Below, one piece after another: positions 1-11,980 of a stretch of DNA of 61,821 nucleotides. This stretch comes from Betaproteobacteria bacterium HGW-Betaproteobacteria-6 (GTDB lineage: Bacteria; Pseudomonadota; Gammaproteobacteria; Burkholderiales; Rhodocyclaceae), in assembly GCA_002842145.1 (NCBI GenBank), contig PHCF01000017.1:1-61821 (forward strand), read 5' to 3'. The notes beneath the pieces were generated by a model. The model worked only from the letters and a program-made list of their open reading frames with translations. It did no database searches and was not told the origin of the DNA. The position numbers and the translations under genes are program-made. Each line of letters starts with the position of its first letter. Position 1 is the first letter of the stretch.

Positions 1-1
1 C

Positions 2-298
2 AAGGGTTACCGCGGTCGTCGCAAGAACGTATATCGCATCGCCAAACAGGCGGTGATGAAGGCCGGTCAATACCAGTACCGTGACCGTCGTCAACGCAAA
101 CGTCAGTTCCGTTCCCTGTGGATCGCTCGTATCAACGCTGCAGCTCGTGAGCTGGGCATGAAGTACAGCACCTTCATGAACGGTCTGAAGAAGGCCAACA
201 TCGAAGTGGACCGCAAGGTTCTGGCCGATCTGGCCGTTTTCGATCAGCCGGCATTTGCCGCTCTGGCCGCCCAGGCCAAGGCACAGCTCGGCGCCTGA
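2..298 (+). CDS. rplT: 50S ribosomal protein L20, 5'-truncated by window edge
   Basis: L20 binds 23S rRNA early in assembly of the large ribosomal subunit and is not part of the active site. The frame is open from base 2, so the start lies outside the window. The visible residues begin [17 protein letters not shown] and continue with the highly basic [12 protein letters not shown] stretch and the conserved INAAARE and [11 protein letters not shown] segments typical of L20. The gene is followed by a terminator and then pheS-pheT-ihfA, the usual proteobacterial order. No anomalies in the visible part. Confidence 0.97.
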   Translation, partial: KGYRGRRKNVYRIAKQAVMKAGQYQYRDRRQRKRQFRSLWIARINAAARELGMKYSTFMNGLKKANIEVDRKVLADLAVFDQPAFAALAAQAKAQLGA

Positions 299-310
299 GC
301 GAAAGCGTAA

Positions 311-3795
<3,485 letters not shown>

Positions 3796-3809
3796 CGGAA
3801 ATAATAACG

Positions 3810-4112
3810 ATGACGCTAACCAAAGCTGAACTCGCGGACCTGCTTTTCGAAAAAGTGGGTCTAAATAAACGCGAGGCCAAAGACATGGTCGAAGCTTTTT
3901 TCGAAGAAATCCGCAACTCCTTGGAAACCGGTGATGGCGTCAAGCTGTCTGGCTTCGGTAATTTTCAGTTGCGCGACAAACCGCAACGTCCAGGCCGGAA
4001 TCCAAAAACAGGGCAAGAAATACCCATCACGGCGCGTCGTGTCGTGACTTTTCACGCCAGCCAAAAACTGAAGTCCGACGTTGAGCTCGCCTTCGATGGA
4101 ACCGCGGCATAA
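3810..4112 (+). CDS. ihfA: Integration host factor subunit alpha
   Basis: Alpha subunit of the IHF heterodimer, a DNA-bending nucleoid protein used in recombination, replication and sigma-54 promoters. At 100 residues it has the normal length. The diagnostic [18 protein letters not shown] start, the [21 protein letters not shown]-intercalating arm and the [16 protein letters not shown] end are all present. The position directly after pheT is classical. Its 3' end overlaps the following regulator gene by 17 bp in another frame. Confidence 0.98.
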   Translation: MTLTKAELADLLFEKVGLNKREAKDMVEAFFEEIRNSLETGDGVKLSGFGNFQLRDKPQRPGRNPKTGQEIPITARRVVTFHASQKLKSDVELAFDGTAA

Positions 4113-4473
4113 AACGTCGGGCGGAGAAGAGTTACCGCCCATCCCCGCCAAACGCTACTTCACGATTGGTGAAGTCAGTGAGTTGTGTGGCGTAAAACCC
4201 CATGTCCTACGTTACTGGGAACAAGAGTTCAATCAGCTCAAACCAGTAAAACGGCGTGGCAATCGGCGCTACTACCAGCATCATGAGGTGTTGCTGGTTC
4301 GGCGAATTCGTGAGCTTCTTTATAATCAGGGTTTTACGATCAGCGGTGCGCGAAATCGGCTCGACGAAGGCGGAGCAGTCGAAGTTGCTACTGTTAACTT
4401 GCCTGAAATCGTAAAAATGCCTGGCGGTGTTCGTGCTGAGCTACAGTCAATTATCGAGATGTTGCGGCTTTGA
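4096..4473 (+). CDS. MerR-family transcriptional regulator
   Basis: Winged-helix MerR-type DNA-binding protein of about 125 residues. [20 protein letters not shown] is the recognition helix-turn-helix, followed by [20 protein letters not shown], the wing of the MerR_1 domain. The C-terminal part is too short for a recognisable metal- or drug-binding domain. The start is taken at the internal ATG (MEPRHKTSG) at 4096; an upstream ATG at 4081 adds five residues and overlaps ihfA further. The ihfA-merR-tRNA-Pro order is frequent in Betaproteobacteria. Target unknown. Confidence 0.9.
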   Translation: MEPRHKTSGGEELPPIPAKRYFTIGEVSELCGVKPHVLRYWEQEFNQLKPVKRRGNRRYYQHHEVLLVRRIRELLYNQGFTISGARNRLDEGGAVEVATVNLPEIVKMPGGVRAELQSIIEMLRL

Positions 4474-4507
4474 ATCCCTGGCTTTTGTGGGTATAATGGC
4501 GGGCTTG

Positions 4508-4582
<75 letters not shown>

Positions 4583-4587
4583 ACTTA

Positions 4588-4612
4588 GGCCAATCTTCGG
4601 ATTGGCCTTTTT
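4588..4612 (+). terminator. Rho-independent terminator after tRNA-Pro
   Basis: Perfect 8-bp stem GGCCAATC-TTCG-GATTGGCC with a UUCG tetraloop, followed by five T. It terminates the tRNA transcript five bases after the tRNA end. Confidence 0.9.
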
Positions 4613-4921
4613 GCTTTCTAGGCCACTAATTTGAAAATTCCCCCCACATTTCCCCCCACACATTCGCGGGCTGTTATGAGACTACTTTCGTAGCTCCCAT
4701 GGAATTTTCTAAATTTCCAGAGTAAATCGATCTCACAGACTCTAAATATCTTGAAGCTTCAACTGGCCATATTTGTCTGGACTTGCTCAATAGCCTCAAG
4801 AAGCGTTGGACAGATCACTACGACAAGGTCTTTGCTTGGCTATGCGCTCTGGCTAAATGACTGTGAAAGCGACACCAAATCGGCTACATTTCGCGATTCG
4901 GCATTTCCGGACTGAAGGACC
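4613..4921. other. Intergenic stretch at the element's left boundary
   Basis: No complete gene. C-rich tracts (two CCCCCCACA-like runs near 4640-4662) follow the tRNA terminator. A reading frame without a start codon, 4726-4860, ends in TGA and has a protein-like composition (internal SLKKRWTDHYDKVFAWLCAL), so it may be the decayed 3' end of a lost gene. The motif TCGGCTACATT at 4880-4890 recurs inverted at 58590-58600 near the other end of the element. The last bases are the leader of the phosphoesterase gene. No integrase start was found here, although integrases commonly lie beside such a tRNA. Confidence 0.5.
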
Positions 4922-6223
4922 ATGCAACTGCTCCATATCTCTGATATTCATTTCCGAACACCGGATTGCAGGACTCCGGACATGGATCCAGAGCGCCCTT
5001 ATCGGACCTTATTGATGCGGGATGCCCGTGATCGTGTCCGTACGTTGGGTTCCGTGGATGCTATCCTTGTGGGGGGGGACATTGCGTTCAAGGGACATCG
5101 CGAAGAATATGAAGCAGCCTACGCGTGGCTAATGGAACTGGCACAAGCGACTGGGTGTCCGCCGGAGAGGATATTCGTGGTGCCGGGAAACCACGATGTG
5201 GATCGGAACGTAATCACGTCGACGCCCGCAGTTCGAAACGCCCAGAAGGCAATTTTTTTGGCACAACCGGAAAAACGGGAGCGTGAGCTTCGGACCCAAT
5301 TTACCGACACCCAGACGAGTTCCTCACTTCTCGCCCCTCTGGCCGCATACAACGACTTCGCCAAGCTCTTCAACTGTCAAGTCTACTCACCAGACCGATT
5401 GTTCTGGAAACAGGATATGGATCTTAACGGCGGTGTGGTGCTCCGCCTTTACGGACTGACCTCCACTCTTCTGTCCGGGATGGATGGAGAAAACGACAAG
5501 CGCGGTGAGCTCTACCTTAGTCCCCTTCAGGTTCTGCACCCGCTGGAAGACATCATTAATCTCGTAATGATCCATCATCCTCCTGATTGGCTTATGGACG
5601 AACAAGACGTCAATGACATGGTCAACAACCGTGCGGCAATTCATTTGTTCGGGCACAAGCATCTGCAGCGAGTTGTGAAAGACGACGGCTATATGCGCTT
5701 CAGCGCCGGTGCCGTCAATCCGGATCGGCAGGAACAGGGATGGGAGCCAGGGTACAACCTGATCAGCCTCCAAGTGGTAGGCTCTGGACGGGAAAGAGCC
5801 CTCGAGATCGAGGCTCATTTGATGGTGCTGCAATCTAATCCGGAGCGCTTTAACCCGCGGCGAACCCGGGGAGGGGAAGAGGTTTTCCGGCATCGTATTT
5901 CGATTCCCGGATATGTCTCGGAGATTGCTGCCACTACGCCACGACCTGCGGTGGCCGTCGAAGTGCCAACGGCGACTGTGTCTGCCGCCCGTGATGATGT
6001 GGAGGCCTCTATGAGCGAAGAGCATACTAGGAACCTGATCTTCCGGTTTTGGAAGCTGACCGGCAGTCAGCGTCGGGAAATAGCTCTGGGACTCGGCCTT
6101 ATTGAGGAAAAGGACCTTGCGATACCGGAGCCGGAGCGCTATGGGCGTGCTCTGCTGGTTGCCCGTGAACGGGGGCTACTTGATCTGCTTACCAATGAAA
6201 TTGTAAAAAGGGAGACAAAATAA
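4922..6223 (+). CDS. Calcineurin-like metallophosphoesterase of a GTPase conflict system
   Basis: Predicted dimetal phosphoesterase of 433 residues. The metallophosphatase motifs appear in order: LHISDIHF (residues 4-11), GGDIAFKG (about 51), VPGNHDVD (about 88), MIHHPP (about 218) and LFGHKHL (about 240). The C-terminal 120 residues, after SIPGYVSEIA, are helical and end in RERGLLDLLTNEIVKRE; a short adaptor-type domain is plausible but not recognised. The stop overlaps the start of the next gene by one base (TAATG), the first of five tightly packed genes. In such systems the phosphoesterase would be the nuclease or nucleotide-cleaving effector; this role is inferred. Confidence 0.85.
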   Translation: MQLLHISDIHFRTPDCRTPDMDPERPYRTLLMRDARDRVRTLGSVDAILVGGDIAFKGHREEYEAAYAWLMELAQATGCPPERIFVVPGNHDVDRNVITSTPAVRNAQKAIFLAQPEKRERELRTQFTDTQTSSSLLAPLAAYNDFAKLFNCQVYSPDRLFWKQDMDLNGGVVLRLYGLTSTLLSGMDGENDKRGELYLSPLQVLHPLEDIINLVMIHHPPDWLMDEQDVNDMVNNRAAIHLFGHKHLQRVVKDDGYMRFSAGAVNPDRQEQGWEPGYNLISLQVVGSGRERALEIEAHLMVLQSNPERFNPRRTRGGEEVFRHRISIPGYVSEIAATTPRPAVAVEVPTATVSAARDDVEASMSEEHTRNLIFRFWKLTGSQRREIALGLGLIEEKDLAIPEPERYGRALLVARERGLLDLLTNEIVKRETK

Positions 6224-7323
6224 TGGTTACTGAGGCATCCACGCCGGTACATCCTGACTTCGCGCGCTGGTATAGCAGTGTTGGCCTTGGTGATGAAGAG
6301 ACACGGCGTAAAGGCCGCTGGATAGGTGTCTGTTTGATCGTTGAGCGGGCTGAGACTCAACTGATTGAAGCGCTGATTCGCTTGGCTTTCAAGTCCAAGC
6401 AGTTGGCGCCAGAAGCGTTAGTGAAACAGGTTCGCGCCATTTTTAAGGAAGCTGACGAGACGTTCGAAATGCAGGGGAACGACCGTGAATTACAGATTCT
6501 TGCGGGCTCCAGCCTTGCGGTACTCATGGATAGTGAATCCGACTCTGCAGCATATGCCGCTTTGGCAGTGACGACGACGGCTTTTGACGGTGCGAGGAAG
6601 TCGGACTTGCCGATGGATCTGGTGAAGCTGGCGGAGGACGCACTTGTCCATATTGCAGTTGCCAATCGTGAACGACCAAAGCTTGACAGTTTCTTGGCGG
6701 ACGATGAGGAAGAGCTCGAATTCGATGAGCCAGCGGAGCACGTACGACAAAACCAAAACTTCCCCGGAGTCGCTGCGGCCTTCGGTATGGTTGCGGAGAC
6801 CATGGGGAATGCCATCAAGCAAATTGCCGAGCGGCAAACCGGCGCCTTGCAAGCGATGGATACCTTGATTCAAATCCAGGACGAGGAACTGCAAATGCTG
6901 TGGTGGCTTGTCGGCCAGCGCAGCAAGGATTACAAGTGCTCCTTTGGCGACCTGCCGGCGGACGCCCAACCCCTAGTTTTTGCCTCAGAATTGGCCGATG
7001 CCACTCGAATTTTGCCTGGGCCACCGTCGGCGCCCGCCATGCTTTCGCGGGCGGGGGTCAAGGACAGGAAGAAAATTGCCATTTCCGATGCGATCAATGG
7101 GGCGGATCCGGCGTGGTTGCGACAGCTTATCGGTGACTTCAATCCGTCGCCAGTCACGATGCCGCTCCACTACGCAATTGTCCGCCAACTGGAGACCGGG
7201 CCTGGGGACGCTTGGCTTCCCGGATGGACTGCGGCGACCGGCGTGGGCAACAATCTGACGTTGCCGGGGCTTACTCTGGGCACGTTGTTTTATCGCGAAC
7301 GTTTGTTGATCCTTCTCGGGTGA
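6223..7323 (+). CDS. GASH-type helical protein of the GTPase system
   Basis: A 366-residue, mostly helical protein. The start HPDFARWYSSVGLGDEETRR, a middle acidic stretch (about 150-165) and the C-terminal TLPGLTLGTLFYRERLLILLG fit my recollection of the GTPase-associated system helical (GASH) family, which occurs beside DO-type GTPases and GAP1 proteins. It has no catalytic motif. It overlaps the phosphoesterase by one base and is followed by the first GTPase after 4 bp, so it is probably a structural or scaffold subunit. The family name is from memory rather than a profile search. Confidence 0.7.
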   Translation: MVTEASTPVHPDFARWYSSVGLGDEETRRKGRWIGVCLIVERAETQLIEALIRLAFKSKQLAPEALVKQVRAIFKEADETFEMQGNDRELQILAGSSLAVLMDSESDSAAYAALAVTTTAFDGARKSDLPMDLVKLAEDALVHIAVANRERPKLDSFLADDEEELEFDEPAEHVRQNQNFPGVAAAFGMVAETMGNAIKQIAERQTGALQAMDTLIQIQDEELQMLWWLVGQRSKDYKCSFGDLPADAQPLVFASELADATRILPGPPSAPAMLSRAGVKDRKKIAISDAINGADPAWLRQLIGDFNPSPVTMPLHYAIVRQLETGPGDAWLPGWTAATGVGNNLTLPGLTLGTLFYRERLLILLG

Positions 7324-7327
7324 CCCC

Positions 7328-8353
7328 ATGACTGAAGTTGACCGGGAAATCATGGAGGAAGTGACTTGCTCTAATCCAGACTGCCGGGTGGCACAGACCG
7401 GAAAATGCGTCGAGGGTTTGGGGCTATCGGAGTGTTCCCACTACGGGCGCCGGCCACATGCTATTGCGGATGAACTAACCAGCGATGGCGAGGCTCCACA
7501 GCTAATTGGCGTCCAGGTCGCTGGCGCGGATTGCCTCACCCCCGAACAGGCCTCGCAGCTTCTGCGCGCTGGCAGTGCAAGGGTCATTGCTGTCATCGGC
7601 CCCAGCGATGCCGGGAAAACTAGCCTGATCGCCAGCCTCTACGACCTCTTTCAGGATGGCCCGGTGGCGGGTATAGAGTATGCTCGGTCCCGAACCCTTC
7701 ATGCCTTCGAGCGAACCTGTCACGATGCGAGGGCCGCTTGTCGTCGGGGAACACCACATAGCAACCGGACGCCCTTGGGCGAAGTACGGTTCTACCATCT
7801 GGACTTGGGCGGTGGTCCCGCGACGGACGGCTTGGCGCTTATCATCGGTGATCGCGCCGGTGAAGATTACCGAAACGCCACCGACGATGTCTCTACCGTC
7901 ACCGGCTTCCAGGAAGTCCGACGCGCCGATTCGATCACCGTTCTGGTTGACGGTGACCGCCTTCTGGATAGTGGCAATCGGCACAATGCTCGTAGCGAGA
8001 CTCTCCTTTTGCTTCGGGCTCTCGTTGACGGCGGATCAATTGAATCTGGCCAGCGTCTTGCCTTGGTTCTCACCAAATTTGATGCCGTCCTGAAATCTGA
8101 TCGGAGGGACAGGGTAGAAACAGATTTCACTTCAATGCTCGAAAAGATCCGTGATTCCTTTGGCGATAATTTCTCAGAAATCGCTCCCTTCCGGGTGGCG
8201 GCTTCACCCAAGAATGACTTGGTGAAACGGGGGGTAGGTGTGGCGGAACTGCTGGCGTTCTGGATCCAGCCTCGGCCGCCTGCTACCGCCGTGCCCCGGG
8301 AAATGCCAGAGTTTGAGCGGTGCTATGCGCGGTTGACGGTGCTTGAGGAATGA
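7328..8353 (+). CDS. GTPase of DO-GTPase2 type with N-terminal cysteine cluster
   Basis: P-loop GTPase of 341 residues. The first 45 residues hold a Cys-rich cluster (CSNPDCRVAQTGKC...CSHYG) that looks metal-binding. The G1/Walker A motif is IGPSDAGKTSLI (about 91-100), the switch II region is GDRAGEDY (about 176), and the G4 motif is LTKFD (about 246). It lies directly upstream of a second, different GTPase, the paired arrangement that gave the DO (double) GTPases their name. Such pairs are predicted to gate an associated effector by nucleotide hydrolysis; the trigger is unknown. Confidence 0.8.
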   Translation: MTEVDREIMEEVTCSNPDCRVAQTGKCVEGLGLSECSHYGRRPHAIADELTSDGEAPQLIGVQVAGADCLTPEQASQLLRAGSARVIAVIGPSDAGKTSLIASLYDLFQDGPVAGIEYARSRTLHAFERTCHDARAACRRGTPHSNRTPLGEVRFYHLDLGGGPATDGLALIIGDRAGEDYRNATDDVSTVTGFQEVRRADSITVLVDGDRLLDSGNRHNARSETLLLLRALVDGGSIESGQRLALVLTKFDAVLKSDRRDRVETDFTSMLEKIRDSFGDNFSEIAPFRVAASPKNDLVKRGVGVAELLAFWIQPRPPATAVPREMPEFERCYARLTVLEE

Positions 8354-8362
8354 GGAAGAAAG

Positions 8363-9226
8363 ATGTCTGAGCGCTCTATCGTTATCATCGGTCTGCCGGA
8401 ATCAGGGAAGACTACCTTTCTTGCCGCCCTTTGGCATCTTGTTACGGAAGAGGATGTGGAGGGCATGGCCTTGCGCTTCCACACCCTTGCAAAGGGCAAC
8501 GTGTCCCATCTCAACCAGATCGCGGCCCGCTGGCGGGATGCCAGGGTTCAAGAGCGAACTGGCATCAGCGGAAATCGCCTAGTGAGCATGAATCTTCTGG
8601 ATGCGGAAGGTAACCCTGTGCGCGTCACCTTTCCGGATGTACCCGGCGAAGCTTACCGGCGTATGTGGGAGGAACGGGACTGCGAGCCGGAAATCGCGGA
8701 AATTCTCAATGCCGGTGGTGTTTTACTGTTCGTCCATTCCGACACCATCGACTTACCGGCCTGGCTGGTGGACGAACTCGTGCTGGCTAAGAAGATGGGC
8801 ATCTCGCTACCAGAAGGCGGAGAAGTCCACTGGCACCCCCGGTTGGCGCCAACCCAGGTGCAGCTAGTGGACCTTCTCCAGACATTGCGGCAACCACCAC
8901 TCGATATCGGTCCGCGCCGGCTGGTCATAATGTTGTCGGCTTGGGACAAGGCAGAAGGGGAAGGGCTGGCACCCGTGGCTTTTCTTGAGGCCAAGCTTCC
9001 CCTGCTTGCGCAATACCTGCGGCAGAACGCGGATGGGTGGACCTGGCGCGTCTGTGGATTGAGCGCTCAGGGAGGCGAATACGATCCTGCCGAATCAGGC
9101 AAGGATTCTGTACCCGAAGCAGAAAAGCTGCGGCAGATGGACCGCCCGTCGCAACGCATCCGTTTGAGCGCAGGTCCCAGTGAAAGCCACGACCTAACGG
9201 AGCCCCTCGCATGGCTCATGGGTTAG
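8363..9226 (+). CDS. Second GTPase of the paired system (DO-GTPase1-like)
   Basis: P-loop GTPase of 287 residues starting at the P loop itself: IIGLPESGKTTFLAALW (residues 7-23). Switch II is FPDVPGEAYRRMW (about 93-105), and LSAWDKAEGEG (about 192) sits where G4 is expected, a variant of TKxD. There is no membrane segment. The start is supported by GAGGAAGAAAG just before the ATG, and the 3' end overlaps the GAP1 gene by 16 bp. It probably works as a heteromeric switch with the preceding GTPase; this is inference from gene order. Confidence 0.8.
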   Translation: MSERSIVIIGLPESGKTTFLAALWHLVTEEDVEGMALRFHTLAKGNVSHLNQIAARWRDARVQERTGISGNRLVSMNLLDAEGNPVRVTFPDVPGEAYRRMWEERDCEPEIAEILNAGGVLLFVHSDTIDLPAWLVDELVLAKKMGISLPEGGEVHWHPRLAPTQVQLVDLLQTLRQPPLDIGPRRLVIMLSAWDKAEGEGLAPVAFLEAKLPLLAQYLRQNADGWTWRVCGLSAQGGEYDPAESGKDSVPEAEKLRQMDRPSQRIRLSAGPSESHDLTEPLAWLMG

Positions 9227-11280
9227 GTGAGCGCCTGATCGTCCAACAGACCCTACACGGCTACGCTGAGGGTCACCGTCTGCTGGCAGGTTCCGTGATC
9301 CTGTCACCGAAGGACATGCGGACGCTGCTCACGATGAGTGACATTTCCGGCTCAGGCGTGCGTGTTGACGAATCGGGGTACCTAACAGGGTATCCCCTGA
9401 CAGAATCGGGTGTCTATGCACTGGCGCGTACCTGGGCAGCGCCGGAGATGCCTCGTCCCGGCTGCGTCTGGACTCATACGCTCCTGATCGAGTTTGCCGA
9501 TCTGGCCACCTTGGAGTCTATGACTGAATTAGATTTGCTATTCCGGAGACCGGTGTTGCCAGCATACGGCGATTACACCAAGCCTCTGGGTGTAGACGAT
9601 GTTCCGGCAGCTCAGGCGTTGCTGGGGGATGAATTGGCATGGTGCCGGCGGTTGTTGGCTGCTCTCTACGGCAAGCCCGGTGAGCGCGTGATCGCAGCGC
9701 GACCGGTAGGTGTTGCCGTTGATACCGTCGTGCTGGCCATCTGGAGCCAGCAATGGCCGCGGCTTCGGCGCGGGTTTCGGTTCTGCACTCTAGTTGCAGC
9801 AGACCGCTCATCCGAAGGCAATGTCTTCGACCTGCAACTCTTGCATCCCGCAGACCGTGGTGTCAGGACACGGTTTCAGAAGGCAGTAGACGCCGACAGC
9901 GTTGCTGGCCTTGGCGCTCCCTTGTTCGATGAGGCGATGTTGGACTTGGCGAATCCAGACGGGTACGGCCTGCGCTCTTTCCTCCACGCCACAGGCGGAG
10001 ATATCGATCGTGGTCGGTTGGTATTCGGAACCCTTTGTCGCCTCAACCGATATCTCAGAGAGATACCTGAATCTTCGAGTGCTTTGCGCTCGAGCATCGA
10101 TATCCTCGCGGCGGAGCTTCCGCCCAGCCAAGCGCGTTCGGCAAGAGTGGCGATCGCGAAGATGGGATTGCTGCACGCCAATGAGTTTGACGACGTGGTG
10201 GTCGACTTCATTCTTCGGCATCTGGAATTGGTGGATCCAGAGGCTGTACGCTCCGGGGCCACGCGTCTGGGGCTGACCATCTGGAAGCAGGACCCGAGGC
10301 GGCTGACCTCTTTGCTGGAGAAAGAAGGGGCGTCACAGATTGTAGCGGAGTGCACCTTAGCTGAACTCAGCATGAGCGAACTGCTTGAAGGCTTGGACCG
10401 TTTTCCATCTCTATCTGCTGCCATGCTGCGACACAAGCCGGATATGGCCAGCGAACCCGAATTCTGGGCGGTCGACGGGATCGATATTGATGCAGCCTTC
10501 GCAGCATTAGACAGTGATAGGGACACAACTCATAGAGCCTTGCGGGCAGTCATTGCATCCGGGCGCAGTTCCCTGGTGGGGCGATGTGCCAACTTATGGG
10601 GAAGGCGCATGTTGCTGGAGGCATGCATTGGTCAGTTCGAGTCTGGAGTCGGGCTAACAATACTTTCTCCTTGGGTTGTCGAGGCGGCCCAAGATTCAAA
10701 GGCCGTTGCCGAAATACTGACGTCTGGCAATCCGCTTCCATGGGATATCCTGGTAATGTTGGCACGCACCGTTGAGGCCGATTGGGTTCCCAATGAAATT
10801 GGGGAAGACCCCTGGATAATGGCCGTCCGCAATGCGACCGGACGGCAGTCGGAGAGCGACCAGACTTTCTTTTTCGCCTATCTACTTTGCCGGGCCTTGG
10901 GGAATCGGTCTCGTAACCCTGGAGAACTGGCCCGTTTGGGGTTTGAGCTCACCTACCGGGCAGTCGAACATAACGCATTGCCAGACCATATTTGGCGAGC
11001 GCTGGAACCTCGGCTTCCCAGCTCCTTCTTTTGGTTCGATTGGGACCGTTGTCCCCGACTTCGGGCAGCCGTCGTCAACTTATTTGCGCGCCGGTCTCTT
11101 GCCCCGGAGGCTTTCATTGGGCTTGTCGAAAGCGATGAACTATTCATGCAACTTGTGGAAGCAGCGAGCTTGTCTTGGGAGGGGCGCGAATATCTCAGAC
11201 GGGTATCCTTGGCAAATATAGACTCGGTCGGTCATCCGTTTGGCTACCGTATTGTTACCGTGGGGCGCTACAGGGCTTAG
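9211..11280 (+). CDS. GAP1-type GTPase-associated protein
   Basis: A 689-residue protein. The N-terminal 130 residues carry the GAP1-N1 hallmarks: QQTLHGYAEGHRLLAGS, SDISGSG, GYLTGYPLTESGVYALARTW, then APEMPRPGCVWTHTLLIEF. The rest is an alpha-helical repeat-like region without catalytic motifs and may include GAP1-M/C domains. It is the last gene of the phosphoesterase-GASH-GTPase-GTPase-GAP1 operon and overlaps the upstream GTPase. GAP1 proteins are predicted partners or activators of the double GTPases in NTP-dependent conflict systems. Confidence 0.8.
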   Translation: MAHGLGERLIVQQTLHGYAEGHRLLAGSVILSPKDMRTLLTMSDISGSGVRVDESGYLTGYPLTESGVYALARTWAAPEMPRPGCVWTHTLLIEFADLATLESMTELDLLFRRPVLPAYGDYTKPLGVDDVPAAQALLGDELAWCRRLLAALYGKPGERVIAARPVGVAVDTVVLAIWSQQWPRLRRGFRFCTLVAADRSSEGNVFDLQLLHPADRGVRTRFQKAVDADSVAGLGAPLFDEAMLDLANPDGYGLRSFLHATGGDIDRGRLVFGTLCRLNRYLREIPESSSALRSSIDILAAELPPSQARSARVAIAKMGLLHANEFDDVVVDFILRHLELVDPEAVRSGATRLGLTIWKQDPRRLTSLLEKEGASQIVAECTLAELSMSELLEGLDRFPSLSAAMLRHKPDMASEPEFWAVDGIDIDAAFAALDSDRDTTHRALRAVIASGRSSLVGRCANLWGRRMLLEACIGQFESGVGLTILSPWVVEAAQDSKAVAEILTSGNPLPWDILVMLARTVEADWVPNEIGEDPWIMAVRNATGRQSESDQTFFFAYLLCRALGNRSRNPGELARLGFELTYRAVEHNALPDHIWRALEPRLPSSFFWFDWDRCPRLRAAVVNLFARRSLAPEAFIGLVESDELFMQLVEAASLSWEGREYLRRVSLANIDSVGHPFGYRIVTVGRYRA

Positions 11281-11414
11281 CAAGAGGCAAATAAAGAAGG
11301 CAGGGAATGGTGCGGCCCGATTGGCCATTGATTCTTTAGAGAGAATCCTTTGGTCAAGACGCTCCCAGGAACCGCATATCCACCGGCGGTCGTTGCGCAC
11401 GTTAAAATGTGCGT

Positions 11415-11846
11415 ATGCGCAAGAAAAGCAAACGGACCCTCCGGCCGGTCGCCAAGCCCCTGACTGCGAAGCAGAAAGCCGACATTGTTATTGCTCCCCG
11501 AATGCATCTCCAGATGCTGCTGGCAGGGCAATACGACGTCGACTACGCCTGTTCGTTGGCCGGTGTATTCAATCTTTCTGGTGTGCTAAGCCACATGTAT
11601 GAGCGCAATGACCTTGAGCAAACCTTCGACTTGGCGCAAGAAATTATCGTGTGCCTGATCCGGGAGGGACGGGCCCCAACGGGTGACGAAGGTCAATCGT
11701 TGGCTGAGGCCTTCAATCTGGCAGATGCCTGGATTACCATGCAGAACACGGTGAGCTTGATGAAGGCAGTCGACTACATGGATAGAGAATTGGCTAAAAA
11801 AGACCGGCTGGGGGATGTGAATGCCGTAGGGCGATCGGCAAGGTAA
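11415..11846 (+). CDS. Small hypothetical protein
   Basis: Unrecognised protein of 143 residues with a basic N-terminus (MRKKSKRTLRPVAKPLT) and a helical, soluble remainder. Similar small proteins occur in betaproteobacterial mobile regions, but I cannot name a family. The ATG at 11415 is chosen; a GTG two codons earlier is possible. A short inverted repeat CGCAC(8 nt)GTGCG at 11396-11413 abuts the start and could be an operator. No good Shine-Dalgarno is visible. It is 134 bp from the GAP1 stop and may be an independent unit. Confidence 0.55.
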   Translation: MRKKSKRTLRPVAKPLTAKQKADIVIAPRMHLQMLLAGQYDVDYACSLAGVFNLSGVLSHMYERNDLEQTFDLAQEIIVCLIREGRAPTGDEGQSLAEAFNLADAWITMQNTVSLMKAVDYMDRELAKKDRLGDVNAVGRSAR

Positions 11847-11870
11847 TCGAAACTCGTTGCCGTGATCGTG

Positions 11871-11920
11871 CCGGACCATTTTTTTGGCATGTCCGGAATA
11901 TGTCTACAATTTTCGGACAT
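11871..11920. promoter_or_regulatory. Nested inverted repeats between convergent genes
   Basis: CCGGAC (11871-11876) pairs with GTCCGG (11891-11896), and ATGTCCG (11889-11895) pairs with CGGACAT (11914-11920). The shared half-site could form alternative hairpins or bind a dimeric protein. A T7 run lies in the first loop. It separates the small hypothetical gene from the convergent hydrolase-caspase operon, so a terminator role is as likely as an operator. Confidence 0.35.
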
Positions 11921-11980
11921 TCCTTCTTGTAGGATGCAGGTCATCCATCTTTTATGAAGCCGACTTGTCGTCAATCATAT

